Positions 46,201 through 57,714 of a stretch of 64,000 bases of DNA are shown here, piece by piece. Position numbers and translations under genes: made by a program. The stretch comes from Blakeslea trispora (Eukaryota; Mucoromycota; Mucoromycetes; Mucorales; Choanephoraceae): the NCBI GenBank assembly GCA_025331445.1, contig JAIWNE010000005.1, forward strand, positions 640,696 to 704,695. The letters are read 5' to 3'. The stretch's first letter is position 1, and each line of letters begins with the position of its first letter. Under the pieces are notes generated by a model that ran no database searches, was not told where the DNA came from, and saw only the letters and a list, made by a program, of their open reading frames with translations.

Positions 46201-47426
46201 TCTTGATGCTTTTTTTCTCTCAAAGGAGACAGATGGATTCTTAAGAGTGCTAACAATAGCTTGTCCAACAGGATCTTGAACATTTTCTTCTCGGCCCACA
46301 TGTTGGATAGATTGGTTTGGTAGGTAGTCAGGGCAGACACGTAGCATTCTCTGTTTAGAGAGTTTTTTTCAAAGGTAGTTTGGGAGCTGTATTGTGGTTT
46401 TATGATGTTGATTAGACTCAAAATTAGAGGGTATTTAGATTTGCTAGCATCAGTCATGCCTCTTGCTCCATAGAATTCAGATAATAATAAACTCAGATGA
46501 TTGCTGGTAAACAAACCGCGGATTTGTGCGTCAAGAGCATCATGGTTTTGAGGTAGTGGGCTAGCGGAATGCTGAACATGTTCTTGCATTTTGAAATTGT
46601 CAGGAAATATGTCTTGTGTTCTAAAGCCTTCTGCTGCTTGGAAGTTGATTTGGTTTGTGTCCAGCACAAAAGTATGATTGCGAAATGAAAGCATGGTTAG
46701 AAATACAAGGAGTTGGAAATCAGCTGCAAAATCAGATGCAGAAGGGACAAGCATGTTCATCTTGGTATCAAATATGGTCTTGATTGGTTCATTCAAGTTT
46801 TTACGCAAAATTGAGTTGAATGACACAGTACAGACAGCATAGTTTTCATCTTCAGTTTCTTCAGTTTCCAGTTCTTCAGGCACATCTTCAGATAGCATAG
46901 GTATATCTTCAGATGGAGAAGCAGCCATGCTCATGGGACTAGCTGCTGAAGGCGAAGCAGCACTCATTGGGCTTTGCATTGTCAAAGCAGAAAGGAAATC
47001 ACTTGGAGTGCCTGCTCTAGCAGACTCTTGAAATTCTTGATAGATTTGATCAAAATTGTTTGATAGGTACTGATTCCAAGCGATATGACCCCTGGGCATA
47101 TTATTATCATCTCTGAATCTTGCTGATGCTTCACCTTTTTCTAGATTGGCCATCTCCTCTACTTTGGCATAGAACCCTTTTGGAGCCGTCCTTTTAGCTT
47201 TTAGTACTTCTTTACCATTAGCAGGGTTAGGCGATTTTTGCATCCATTCAATAATATAAGTTTTTGCAGCCATTTCAAATGCGCCGATGAATTCTTGTGC
47301 AGGTTGATCTCTCCATCTTCTTCGAGTAGCTTGGGTGACAACAGAAGCAGAAGCAGATGCTAGGATTGGTCCTCTGACATCTTCATCTGTATAAACAGAG
47401 TATTGTTTGGCCTTTTCACGTACCAT
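43270..47426 (-). CDS. Fanzor/TnpB-like RuvC nuclease with long N-terminal extension
   Basis: Fanzors are eukaryotic relatives of TnpB/Cas12, RNA-guided DNA nucleases carried by mobile elements. Two exons (47426-45948, 45879-43270) joined by a 68-nt intron give about 1,362 residues. The RuvC core is at the C-terminus: GTDNG (Asp ~1041, RuvC-I), MIGDRGMGVGS (Asp at the canonical RuvC-II Glu place, ~1217), ITNENYTSQ (Glu ~1252, directly before the zinc site), a CVYC...CLNPEC zinc finger (Cys ~1259, 1262, 1290, 1295) and SGRDKLSALAIA (Asp ~1308, RuvC-III). The shifted Glu is a known Fanzor trait. A basic nuclear-signal-like PSRKRPL lies near the exon junction. The first ~900 residues, with Ser/Pro/Met-rich and acidic stretches and a coiled coil (about 815-850), are unrecognised. 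No flanking terminal repeats were found. The 5' end may have one more exon, since the frame stays open about 11 codons above 47426. Confidence 0.8.
43271..43283 (-). other. hairpin overlapping the stop codon of the Fanzor-like gene
   Basis: CACGC-GAA-GCGTG forms a 5-bp stem with a 3-nt loop covering the last codons and stop. In TnpB/Fanzor systems the guide RNA scaffold overlaps the 3' end of the nuclease gene, so a structured element here is of interest, but 5 bp is short and may be chance. Confidence 0.35.
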
Positions 47427-49096
47427 TAAAGTGATGATACTGGCGCCTGATTTACGACTTGTGTGAGTTCATTACGTTTAGCTTTACAATCTTCTTTAAG
47501 CTAACTTACTTTAAATTGATTACCTGTATTATTTGCAGCACAACAATGAAATTAACAGAAAAAAAAAGGAATTAAAGAAGAGTGATATAAGAATGGTCCA
47601 ATCCTTTTTCTAATTTATCTCTCTATTTATATATTTCTAAAGCCAAGGCGATTTTCATTGTCTTCTATTATCAAGTAATATTCCTGTTTTTGGTGTTATG
47701 TTACACTCGAAATGGAAAGCACAGAAAATAACTGCTTAAACTTTATCTGTTGTACACATCTTCTCAGAACAAAGAAAGTAGTACTCAATAAAGAAACAGA
47801 GTTTAATGATAACTAAAATAGATAACCATATACAAAAAAAGATAAAACACACATCTGTTTGATCAGACTCATCATGCTGACCTTCAAAGACATCTTTAAT
47901 CGCTCGAAACGGCTGACAATAGGAAAGAACAATGAGCCGTTATTTGAGATAGAGGCTGATTGAACAATACAGTTATCTACAGTAATATAATTTCAGTACA
48001 CAAAGCGATAAGAGAAAGATAGGCAGGAAAAAAGCAGCAGGAGAAGAACTGCTCTTTGCTATGTCTGTGTTACAGCAATCAATGCAGTTTATTGATTCCT
48101 TCTAAAGATAGCCAACACATATGAAAAGACCTATTTGATAAGGATATAATATGCTTTTGCTTTAACAATATTAGACTACTTGCTTGATATCGAGTTGTAC
48201 ATCTTAGATCGTTTTGTATGTGGAGTGAACGCTATTCACCAAAAAGATCATCAAATTTATTACTAAGAAAACAATAGCATGAAATCTTTTAAGGTAGACA
48301 GTTTTCTTTCTTTAGAGAAGCTAAGCTTTTGAAAGAACAAATACAGTCAAATGTTTGATTTATATAGACAAACGACAACAACCAAGTTTGATCTGGGTAC
48401 TGCTTGTGGTCGCCCTTCTCAAACAGAAACAAACTCTCTTTAGTTTATAGCAGGAGGTAAGTTATTTCATATGCCTCAAAATGTACAGTGCTGATGATTT
48501 TTACCCAAAAAATCACATTACAAGCTTGATTCCATAAATGGGACACTTTTTTATTCGAGCATATCTTTCATTGACTCCTCTAATAGTGTTCCTTAAACGA
48601 AATACAGCTCTTGTAAGGATTGCAGGACGTTACTGGCTTCGTTTCTGAGACAAAGCTTACTTCGTTAGCTTGATTGTCTTACTCACTTTCGTTTCTTATT
48701 TGTAATTGAATAAGCTTGCAATCACTGTAAATTTCTTGATGAATCTCTTTGGTAGAACAGAGAGAAAATTCTGTAATATTCTGTTTGAGCCCACTCATCA
48801 AAAACCATTAAGCAAAAACTTAAATGAGCGACGGTAATAACAACTTTTATTGGCTAACAGTGTCCAATCGTATTGCTTATTACCGGCGGAGTAGCCCCCA
48901 GACACAGCAGCCCCGCCCAAAGGAAGTTCTAGCTGAGTTTTAAAAGATGAAAATTGATTTGATTCGAAAAAAACCTTCCATTTTACGTCACAATTTAAAG
49001 CAGGAAAAAATCAGTTTTTTTATACGCACACACATACTTTTTTTTTTTTTTTTGCTTATTCTTTCTTGCTTTGCTTTATTTCATTACTTTACAAGA
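47427..49096. other. intergenic between divergent Fanzor-like and SF3B1 genes
   Basis: 1.67 kb of AT-rich sequence with no recognised gene. A GC-richer stretch near 48880-48930 and a T-run (49040-49053) lie just before the SF3B1 start, probably its promoter and leader. Confidence 0.55.
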
Positions 49097-52000
49097 ATGG
49101 GAGACGGTAATTAGACAGACATAAACATTTGATTTACATACTCACGTTTTGACTTAGATATCGAGAATGAGATTAGAGCAACTCAAGCTAAACGTAACTT
49201 GGTTACAGACAAAGACATCAGTCAGGCTGTGCTTGACAACGAAAAACATGCCAGTATGACTGGCCTTTCTTACGATACCGATATCTATAGCTCAAACGAC
49301 AAATATGCTGGCTATGCTACCTCATTAGCTATGGACGAAGACGAAGACGATGATGATCAAATATATCAGGAAACAAAACGCAAACTCAACTCATATACAG
49401 TCTCAAAAGATATATTAAATGAGTCTAGAGAAGGCAGCGATGCACACGATCCCTTTGCTGCCTCTCAACGCGAACGTACCATCGCAGGAAGACAAGACGA
49501 ATACCAACAACGTCGCTTCAATCGCATGTTATCACCTAGTCGTAAAGATGCCTTTAGTCAAGATCAATCAACAGACAACGAAAGCAGATCTTATTCCGAA
49601 GTAGCCCGTGAAGCTGAACTCGAACGCGAAGAACAGCGTGTATTATCTATCATTGCTCAGCGACAGAAAGAAGGTGGCGAATCAACTCGACCTCAACCCA
49701 ATGTAGAAGAAACTCCTACATCCCGTAAGAAGAGAAGATGGGATGTGGCCACTCCTGTCAGTCAAGATGTCGAAGCAACACCCGTTTCAGCCTCAAAGCG
49801 ATCACGTTGGGATGCTACGCCTGTACGTTCTTCTTCAGAGTGGGATGTAGAGGCAACACCTCGTGGTACTACAAAGCGTTCTCGATGGGATGCTACACCT
49901 ATGAATGGCACAGTCAGTGACATCGGAGCAGCTACTCCTGTGGGTGGTATGGGTATGATGACCCCTCTGCCTGGCCAGCTCTCTCAGATGACACCTGAGG
50001 CACAAAATGCATTGCGTTGGGAACGCGAGTTGGATGCTCGTAACCGCCCCTTATCCGATGAAGAGTTAGATGCCATGTTTCCTACTACAGGCTATAAGAT
50101 TCTTGAGCCTCCTGCAGGTTATGAACCTATCCGTACACCCGCTCGTAAACTAACAGCCACACCTACACCTATGGGTGACAATGGTTTTGTCATGCATGAA
50201 GAACAGCGTCAAGTGGTTGCCTTGGACCTACCTCAAGAAATTCCCGGTGTTGGCCAACTTCCTTTCTTTAAAGAAGAAGATATGCAACATTTCGGCAAAC
50301 TGTTGGATGATAAGGATGAAGGTAGTATGTCAGTAGATGAATTGAAAGAACGCAAGATTATGCGTCTGCTCCTCAAAATCAAGAACGGTACACCACCTAT
50401 GCGTAAAGGTGCTTTGCGTCATATTACAGACAAAGCAAGAGATTTCGGACCTGGACCATTGTTTAACCAGATCTTGCCATTGCTGATGTCACCTACCTTG
50501 GAAGATCAAGAACGTCACTTGCTGGTAAAGGTCATTGATCGTATTCTCTACAAGTTGGACGATCTTGTTCGTCCCTTTGTCCACAAGATCCTGGTAGTCA
50601 TTGAACCTCTCTTGATTGATGAAGATTACTATGCCCGTGTAGAAGGCCGTGAAATTATCTCCAATTTGTCTAAAGCAGCTGGCTTACCGACCATGATTAC
50701 CACCATGCGTCCTGATATTGATCACCCTGATGAATACGTTCGAAACACAACAGCCCGTGCCTTCTCTGTAGTTGCCTCTGCCTTAGGTATTCCTGCCCTC
50801 TTGCCTTTTTTGAAGGCTGTCTGTCGTTCCAAGAAATCTTGGCAAGCTCGTCATACAGGTATCAAGATTGTTCAACAGATTGCCATTCTCTTGGGTTGTG
50901 CTGTCTTGCCTCACTTGAGAAACTTGGTAGAGGCCATTGGTCATGGTCTTGAAGATGAACAACAAAAGGTGCGTACTATCACTGCCTTAGCTATTGCTGC
51001 CTTGGCTGAAGCTGCTGCTCCTTATGGTATCGAATCCTTTGATTCCGTCCTCAAGCCTCTTTGGACAGGTATTCGTAAGCACCGTGGTAAAGGTTTAGCT
51101 GCCTTTTTGAAAGCCATTGGTTATATCATTCCTCTGATGGATGATGAATATGCCAACTATTATACAAAGGAAGTGATGTTTATCTTGATCCGTGAATTCC
51201 AATCCCCTGATGAAGAAATGAAGAAGATTGTCCTCAAGGTAGTGAAACAGTGTTCTGCTACAGACGGTGTGATGCCTGCCTATATCAAGGAAGAGATTTT
51301 GCCTGAGTTCTTTAAGCATTTCTGGGTGCGTCGTATGGCATTGGATCGCCGTAACTATAAGCAAGTGGTAGAGACTACAGTTGAACTGGCCAACAAGGTG
51401 GGTGTCTCTGAGATTGTGGGTCGTATTGTGAATGATTTAAAGGATGAGAGTGAGCCTTATCGAAAGATGGTGATGGAAACAATTGAACGTGTTGTTTCCA
51501 ACTTGGGTGCTGCTGACATTGATCCCCGTCTTGAAGAGCTGTTGATTGATGGTATCCTCTATGCCTTCCAAGAACAAACAGTGGAGGACGTGATCATGTT
51601 GAACGGTTTTGGTACTGTTGTGAATGCCCTCGGTATGCGTATTAAGCCTTACCTACAACAAATCTGTTACACTATCCTCTGGCGTTTGAACAACAAGTCA
51701 GCCAAGGTTCGTCAACAGGCAGCCGATTTGATTTCACGTATTGCTGTTGTCATGAAGAGTTGTGGTGAAGAAAAGTTGATGAGTCAATTGGGTCAGATCT
51801 TGTACGAATACCTCGGTGAAGAATACCCCGAAGTCTTGGGTTCTATCTTGGGCGCACTCAAGTCGATTGTCAATGTGATTGGTATGGCCAGTATGACCCC
51901 TCCTATCAAGGATCTCTTGCCTCGCTTGACGCCTATTTTACGTAACAGACATGAAAAGGTACAGGAAAACTGTATCGATCTGGTAGGCCGTATTGCTGAT

Positions 52001-52840
52001 CGTGGTGCTGAATATGTATCTGCCCGTGAGTGGATGCGTGTCTGTTTTGAATTGCTTGATTTGCTTAAGGCACACAAGAAGGGTATTCGTCGTGCCTCTG
52101 TCAACACATTTGGTTATATTGCCAAAGCCATTGGTCCCCAAGATGTCTTGGCTACATTGCTTAACAATCTTAAGGTACAAGAACGTCAAAACCGTGTGTG
52201 TACGACAGTTGCTATTGCTATTGTAGCCGAAACATGTGCTCCTTTCACTGTCTTGCCTGCCTTGATGAACGAATACAGAGTTCCCGAATTAAATGTACAG
52301 AACGGTGTACTGAAGTCACTGTCATTTATCTTTGAATATGTAGGTGAAATGGGTAAAGATTATATCAATGCAGTGGCACCTTTACTTGAAGATGCCCTGA
52401 TGGATCGTGATCTGGTTCATCGACAGACAGCCTGTACCACCATTAAGCACATGGCTTTGGGTGTTGTTGGTCTTGGTTGTGAAGATCCTCTACGTCACTT
52501 ACTGAATTATATTTGGCCCAATATTTTTGAGACAAGGTAAACAAAACGATTAGGAATTGAATGCATTGCTCATATTCTTTTTTTTAATTCTAGTCCACAC
52601 GTAATCAATGCTGTCATGGAAGCCATTGAAGGCCTTCGTGTCGCCTTGGGTCCTGCTACTATCCTTCAATACACACTACAAGGTCTCTTCCATCCTGCCA
52701 GAAAGGTGCGCGAAGTCTACTGGAAGATCTATAATACACTTTATATTGGCAGTCAAGACGCCCTTGTTCCCTTTTATCCTCGATTGGAAAATGATGATCG
52801 TAACCACTATCAACGTCCAGAATTGGATTATGTTCTTTAA
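49097..52840 (+). CDS. splicing factor 3B subunit 1 (SF3B1/Hsh155)
   Basis: Largest SF3b subunit of the U2 snRNP, clamps the branch-site duplex. Three exons: 49097-49106, 49158-52536, 52594-52840, total 3,636 nt and 1,211 residues, close to human SF3B1. The N-terminal intrinsically disordered part holds several RWD-TP repeats ([18 protein letters not shown] twice), the ligand motifs for U2AF-homology-domain proteins. The C-terminal ~850 residues are about 20 HEAT repeats, very conserved, including DEQQKVRTI (the region hit by human K700 mutations, Lys conserved) and [11 protein letters not shown]. It ends RPELDYVL. Exon 1 encodes only MGD plus one base. Nearly the whole protein lies in one 3.4-kb exon, unlike the intron-rich neighbours. 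Confidence 0.97.
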
Positions 52841-53672
52841 TTTTTTTTTCTTATTATTTATAAATTCATGCATGATTCCATTGTTCATTTAAATGACAAT
52901 TGTGTGTTATTTTGATTAAAAGGCGAGAGAGAGGCTTCTAAAAGTGTCCACACGGCTATAAACTGAGAAGGGAGGGCTGCAGAATAAAAGAATGATTAGT
53001 ATTTAGAGCTTTCATTTAGACTTTGTTTTCTTTGAGGTATTTTGTGTTTTTTTAGGCAGAGATTGACTTTTTTGAGAAAAAGATTTTTACAAGTACGGAA
53101 CCTAGATCAGGTAGATATCGATTTAGTACGCATATATGCTTTTGCAAAAACTCTCCATAGAAGAAATGCAATGATGTTTATGTGATCAAAGAAAGGAAGA
53201 TCTATATCAAAAAACAAAAAGAAGTTGAAGCATTTTTTTTTGACTCAAGACAGAATGAGGGTTCTTGATTTATTGTTAATTAACTAGCATGTTTTTTTTG
53301 GGAATAATGGCTTGATTTCAAGGTAATAATGAATCAAGGTTTAGACATAGTGAATCTTTATAGCAGCGATGCAAATTATATTTTGGGCCAAGGACTTCAC
53401 CAAGGTGTATTAAATTCAAGAATTTCCATATGATTATGATTCTTATCTGCAAGTTGAATAACAAAATTGCAATGGAAAATTTTCTCATAAAATTCAGGAG
53501 AAAAAAAAACAGCAACTTTCTTACAAAAAAAATCAACAACGCTTCTGTATTTGACTATTTCTGAAAGTTCTGTGACTTCTGTTGATGTAACATGTAAAAG
53601 CCCATTTCTTCCTTTCGCCTTTTTCTTCTCTTTTGCTAAAGAAAAAAAAATTACGCAAAAACTTCTTGGAAA
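52841..53672. other. intergenic, no gene seen
   Basis: 3' region of SF3B1 and promoter of the next gene. AT-rich, short frames only. Confidence 0.55.
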
Positions 53673-54808
53673 ATGTCAAATCAATCAAACAGTATCACTT
53701 TGTCTGATGTCCAATTTATGGTTCAAAGGCAAATCATGAATGAATCCCTCAATATCTTGGAAAAGTTGGGTAAAATTGCTGACACAGTCGACAGTCTAAA
53801 GGAGGGAATCTCTTCTATAAGGGAGGAAAACAAATTGTTAAAAGAAGAGATATTATTGTTGAAAGATGGAATTCATGCACTGCAATCTTCTTCAGGAAAT
53901 GTCAGGTCTGCACCGGCTTTGACTCCTGAAAATCAAGCTATCTTGAATATTCAAAACAATGGCTTATTCCGTGATCATCTGTATCCGATCAGAAACGTCA
54001 CTAAAAAAATGGTAATGGCTTCTCATCATTTTTCTTGGGATAGCTACCATAAGCTTGCTGAAATAGTTCTTGGGAAGACGATTCCCAGAGATGAATTCGA
54101 AGCTTCTTGCAAAGAGAGTGTCAACAAATGTGTAGTCAACACTGTCATGTACACAATCAAAAAAAAGTATGGTTTGCTAAAGACAAATAGAAATTTTGCA
54201 AAGTTACCATCTGACATATGTGCAGAAGCAGAAATATTGCTGGAACGGAAAGCTGCACCATTCATGCCTCTTGCAGCGTGCACTGGTCGTTGGGGGGCAA
54301 GAATGATACTGATGAGAATGTGGCATCGTGCTTCTCAGCACTATAATTATGACAGAGAAGACTATGAAGAAAAAAAAGAAGGGCAGGAAGAAGACGAACA
54401 TGACGGAGAAGAGTTCGAAGAAGATTTCGAAGAAGATTTTGAAGAAGAAGGTGGACAAAGGACAGATCCTGAGCAAGATAGAACGTAAGATACAAGTGTC
54501 TTATTTTTACCTTTTTCAATTTACTGATGCTTTATTGATAGCGACTTCAAAGTGCTGCCGACTGTTTTGGTGTGTTCGAATACAGACAGCTCTATTGCTG
54601 AAAGTTCGCTGATAAACCGCACTGGAGGTACATCTTATTGATGATGATTATTCTTGAAAGAAAGTATTGATTGTATCAAATCGATCTTTCATATATCTAA
54701 TAGGTGAGCCCGTCGGTACTAGTTCGCAAACCAAAAGAAGGCCCCCTTTAGTGGAAGGTATGAAACACTTTGTAGGATGACACTGATTACATATTCGCAA
54801 TAGACTAA
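53673..54808 (+). CDS. unknown coiled-coil protein with acidic tail
   Basis: I do not recognise this family. Exon 1 (53673-54484) begins MSNQSNSITLSDVQFMVQRQ and contains a strong coiled coil at about residues 30-70 (heptads in LKEGISSIREENKLLKEEIL). A conserved-looking helical domain (about 95-215, with FRDHLYPIRN, CKESVNKCVVNTVMYTIKKK, LAACTGRWGARMILMRMW) follows, then an acidic Glu/Asp-rich segment (about 225-265). Putative exons 54542-54627, 54704-54757 and 54804-54808 keep the frame open and end shortly after QTKRRPPLVE, total 957 nt and 318 residues. The last splice is weak. The coiled coil plus basic domain suggests an oligomeric nucleic-acid-associated protein, but this is speculation. 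Confidence 0.55.
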
Positions 54809-56120
54809 TAATAACTATATCATTGCTAAAAAAAACACCACGATGCCAGCTGGTAAAAATAAAAGAAGAAGATAAGAGATAGTAAGTGTGTCTTTAAGAA
54901 GTTAACTTCTGTTCTCTAACACGTGTTTCTATATAATCAAATTTTATAGGTTATTTATCGACAATGTCATGGCGTAATCAAATATTTTGCATGTTTCTTT
55001 TGTAAGATGAATGATACTATTAAATGATTACTGCTTAACTTGTTACGAACTCAGTGTAATAAAAAGCCTTAAATTAAATGTGCACAAGCAAAAGAAATGA
55101 TGCTGGACAGTTCAAAAATGTAAAAAAGTTGGACTTTTCTTATTGCTATTTGGAACCAGCTGTTTTTTTTTCAACGTATTGTGAAAAATAGCTGCATAGG
55201 ATGTGGCTATACACTTGAAACTGACTAGCAATAGCTATATCAACAGGACATTCTTTTGCTATTTGGAGGCGTTAAACAGTCTCTCGAAACGAGGATTGAT
55301 ATCAATGTTTTATACAGGAGAGACGGTAAGAGTAATGAAGGTATTAGCCAAATAACTAACAACCAAAATTGCTTCATGTCCAGTCTTTTTTTCTGCTCCT
55401 GTTGAACAAGTCAAAATATGACAGCTAACATCTTAATAGATGTGCATCCGTCTATATGCTGTCACGATATCATTTGTAGCAAATTGTTCAAGGTTTGTTG
55501 GTTTTCTGAGCACATGGGTAAACTAGAGGCTTTTGCTGAGACTGTTGTTTAATTCATGAATCTACTGATAGACGTGGAATAAAATACGATTCTTGAGCTC
55601 GGAAGCCAATACAGTAGTTTCAGTAAGTCCAATTGGAACATCAATGCAAAGGAAAAGTAGTAAATGTTCTTAATGGAAATTAATAAAAAAGAAAGAGTAC
55701 AAAAAGATTGGAAATGCAATTCAAGCCCCTATCTTTGGAGAATTCAATTGGCCCGAACGTGACGTCAAAAAGACGGGCCTTCAAGTTCGCCCTGGGTTGC
55801 AAACCTGGCTTGATGGGAACTCGCTGCGCTATCTTTTTTTTTTTTTTCTCTTCTCTTTTGACTTTTTTTTTTAAACACAAGGAAAAAATAAGAAAAATTT
55901 AAGAAAAAGGCAAGTTGCTCGATAGATCTAGCAGAGGTTGATGAAAGCTAACCTTTGACTTTTTTTTTCTGTTTTCTAAACATTGTCATTCAACCTCACC
56001 AAACTCAATCATCACTACAGTTTTATTATCAGCTTTCCTTTTTTTTTTCTCGACTCTTTTTTTTTTCGTTTTCAACCAACTGTATTCAACTCCCCACTCT
56101 TAAAAAAAAAGTCATATAAA
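54809..56120. other. intergenic, no gene seen
   Basis: Short frames only. A GC-richer patch with a TGACGTCA-like site (GTGACGTCAA near 55759) and a long pyrimidine tract (56025-56075) precede the complex I 49-kDa gene and are probably its promoter. Confidence 0.55.
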
Positions 56121-57714
56121 ATGTCATTTGCTACTAGAATGTGGTCTCGCAAGTTTGCTAATGTTGCTGCCACTGCCACCAAGTCAACTTTGCTTAAGCC
56201 TCGCATGCCTTTGAAGGCTTTCCAACCTATGCGTACCATGGCTACTTCTGCTCAACAAACTGTAGCCTATACACCTACCACTATTACTGAAGATAACACT
56301 GACAGCGAATTTGGTGGTAAGTTATCTATAAGAAGAGGACAAAAGAAAGGAAGAATCTGTAGCATAGTCGTAGAAAATATGGATGATGGTTATGGACAAA
56401 CACGTTGAATAAGGAAACAGCTTAACGATTTCATTATTAGCTGCGGATGATGAAGAAAGCAGAATGCGTAACTTTACAGTCAACTTTGGTCCTCAACATC
56501 CTGCTGCTCACGGTGTACTTCGTCTTATTCTCGAAATGAATGGTGAAGAAATTGTTCGTGCTGATCCTCACATTGGTTTGTTGCATCGTGGTACCGAAAA
56601 ATTGATTGAATACAAAAACTACTTGCAAGCATTACCTTATTTCGATCGTCTCGATTATGTTTCCATCATGACTAACGAACAAGCCTATTCTTTGGCTGTT
56701 GAAAAGTTGCTCAACATTGAAGTACCCGAACGTGCCAAATATATTCGTACCATGTTTGGTGAAGTCACCCGTGTCTTGAACCACATCATGGCTGTCATGA
56801 CACACGCTATGGATGTTGGTGCTTTGACACCAATGCTTTGGATGTTTGAAGAGCGTGAAAAGTTGATGGAATTCTACGAGCGTTGTTCTGGTGCTCGTCT
56901 TCACGCTGCCTACGTTCGTCCCGGTGGTGTTGCCTATGACTTGCCCATCGGTCTTTTGCAAGATATTCACGATTGGTGTGAGCAATTCGGTGACCGTGTA
57001 GATGAAGTTGAAGAATTGTTGACAGGTAACCGTATTTGGCACATCCGTACTCGTAACGTCGGTGTCGTTACTGCCAAGGAAGCTCAAGATTGGGGTTTCT
57101 CCGGTGTCCTTGTTCGTGGTTCCGGTATCCCATGGGATTTGCGTAAGGTCGCTCCCTATGATGCCTATGACAAGGTAGAATTTGATGTTCCCGTTGGTCA
57201 AAACGGTGACTGTTTCGATCGTTACATCTGTCGTATGGAAGAAATGCGTCAATCCCTCCGTATCATTCACCAATGTATCAACAAGATGCCTGAAGGTCCC
57301 ATCAAGACTGATGACTGGAAGGTCACTCCTCCCCCTCGTGCTGCCATGAAGGAAAACATGGAAGCTTTGATCCACCATTTCAAGCTCTACTCTGAAGGTT
57401 TCTCTGTCCCTGCTGGTGAGACCTATACTGTCATTGAAGCTCCCAAGGGTGAATTCGGTGTCTTCTTGGTCTCTGATGGTACCAACAGACCTTACAGATG
57501 TAAGATCAGATCTCCTGGTTTCTCACATCTTCAAGGTTCCGATTTCATGGCTCGTAACCACTTGCTTCCTGACATGGTCACAATTATCGGCACTGTAAGT
57601 ACATTCTGAATTGTTTATATAAAATTATGCTAACTTTTCTTTCTTTCTTCCTTTCAACCTCTTCTTCTACCGCGCCAACAGCAAGATATCGTTTTCGGTG
57701 AAGTTGACCGATAG
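56121..57714 (+). CDS. NADH:ubiquinone oxidoreductase 49-kDa subunit (NDUFS2)
   Basis: Core complex I subunit that forms the quinone-binding pocket with PSST. Three exons: 56121-56316, 56441-57594, 57682-57714, total 1,383 nt and 460 residues. The N-terminal ~60 residues ([20 protein letters not shown]) are a mitochondrial presequence. The mature core begins [20 protein letters not shown] with the quinone-pocket HPAAH histidines. Other marks are [17 protein letters not shown], the [10 protein letters not shown] segment and [21 protein letters not shown]. The last exon adds only [10 protein letters not shown] and the stop, the universal C-terminal end of this protein. Full length with no missing core residues. 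Confidence 0.97.

Noticed and set aside
56632..57378. 248-codon open frame on the minus strand
   Set aside because: It lies fully inside the coding exon of the complex I 49-kDa subunit and resembles no protein. It is a codon-bias shadow.
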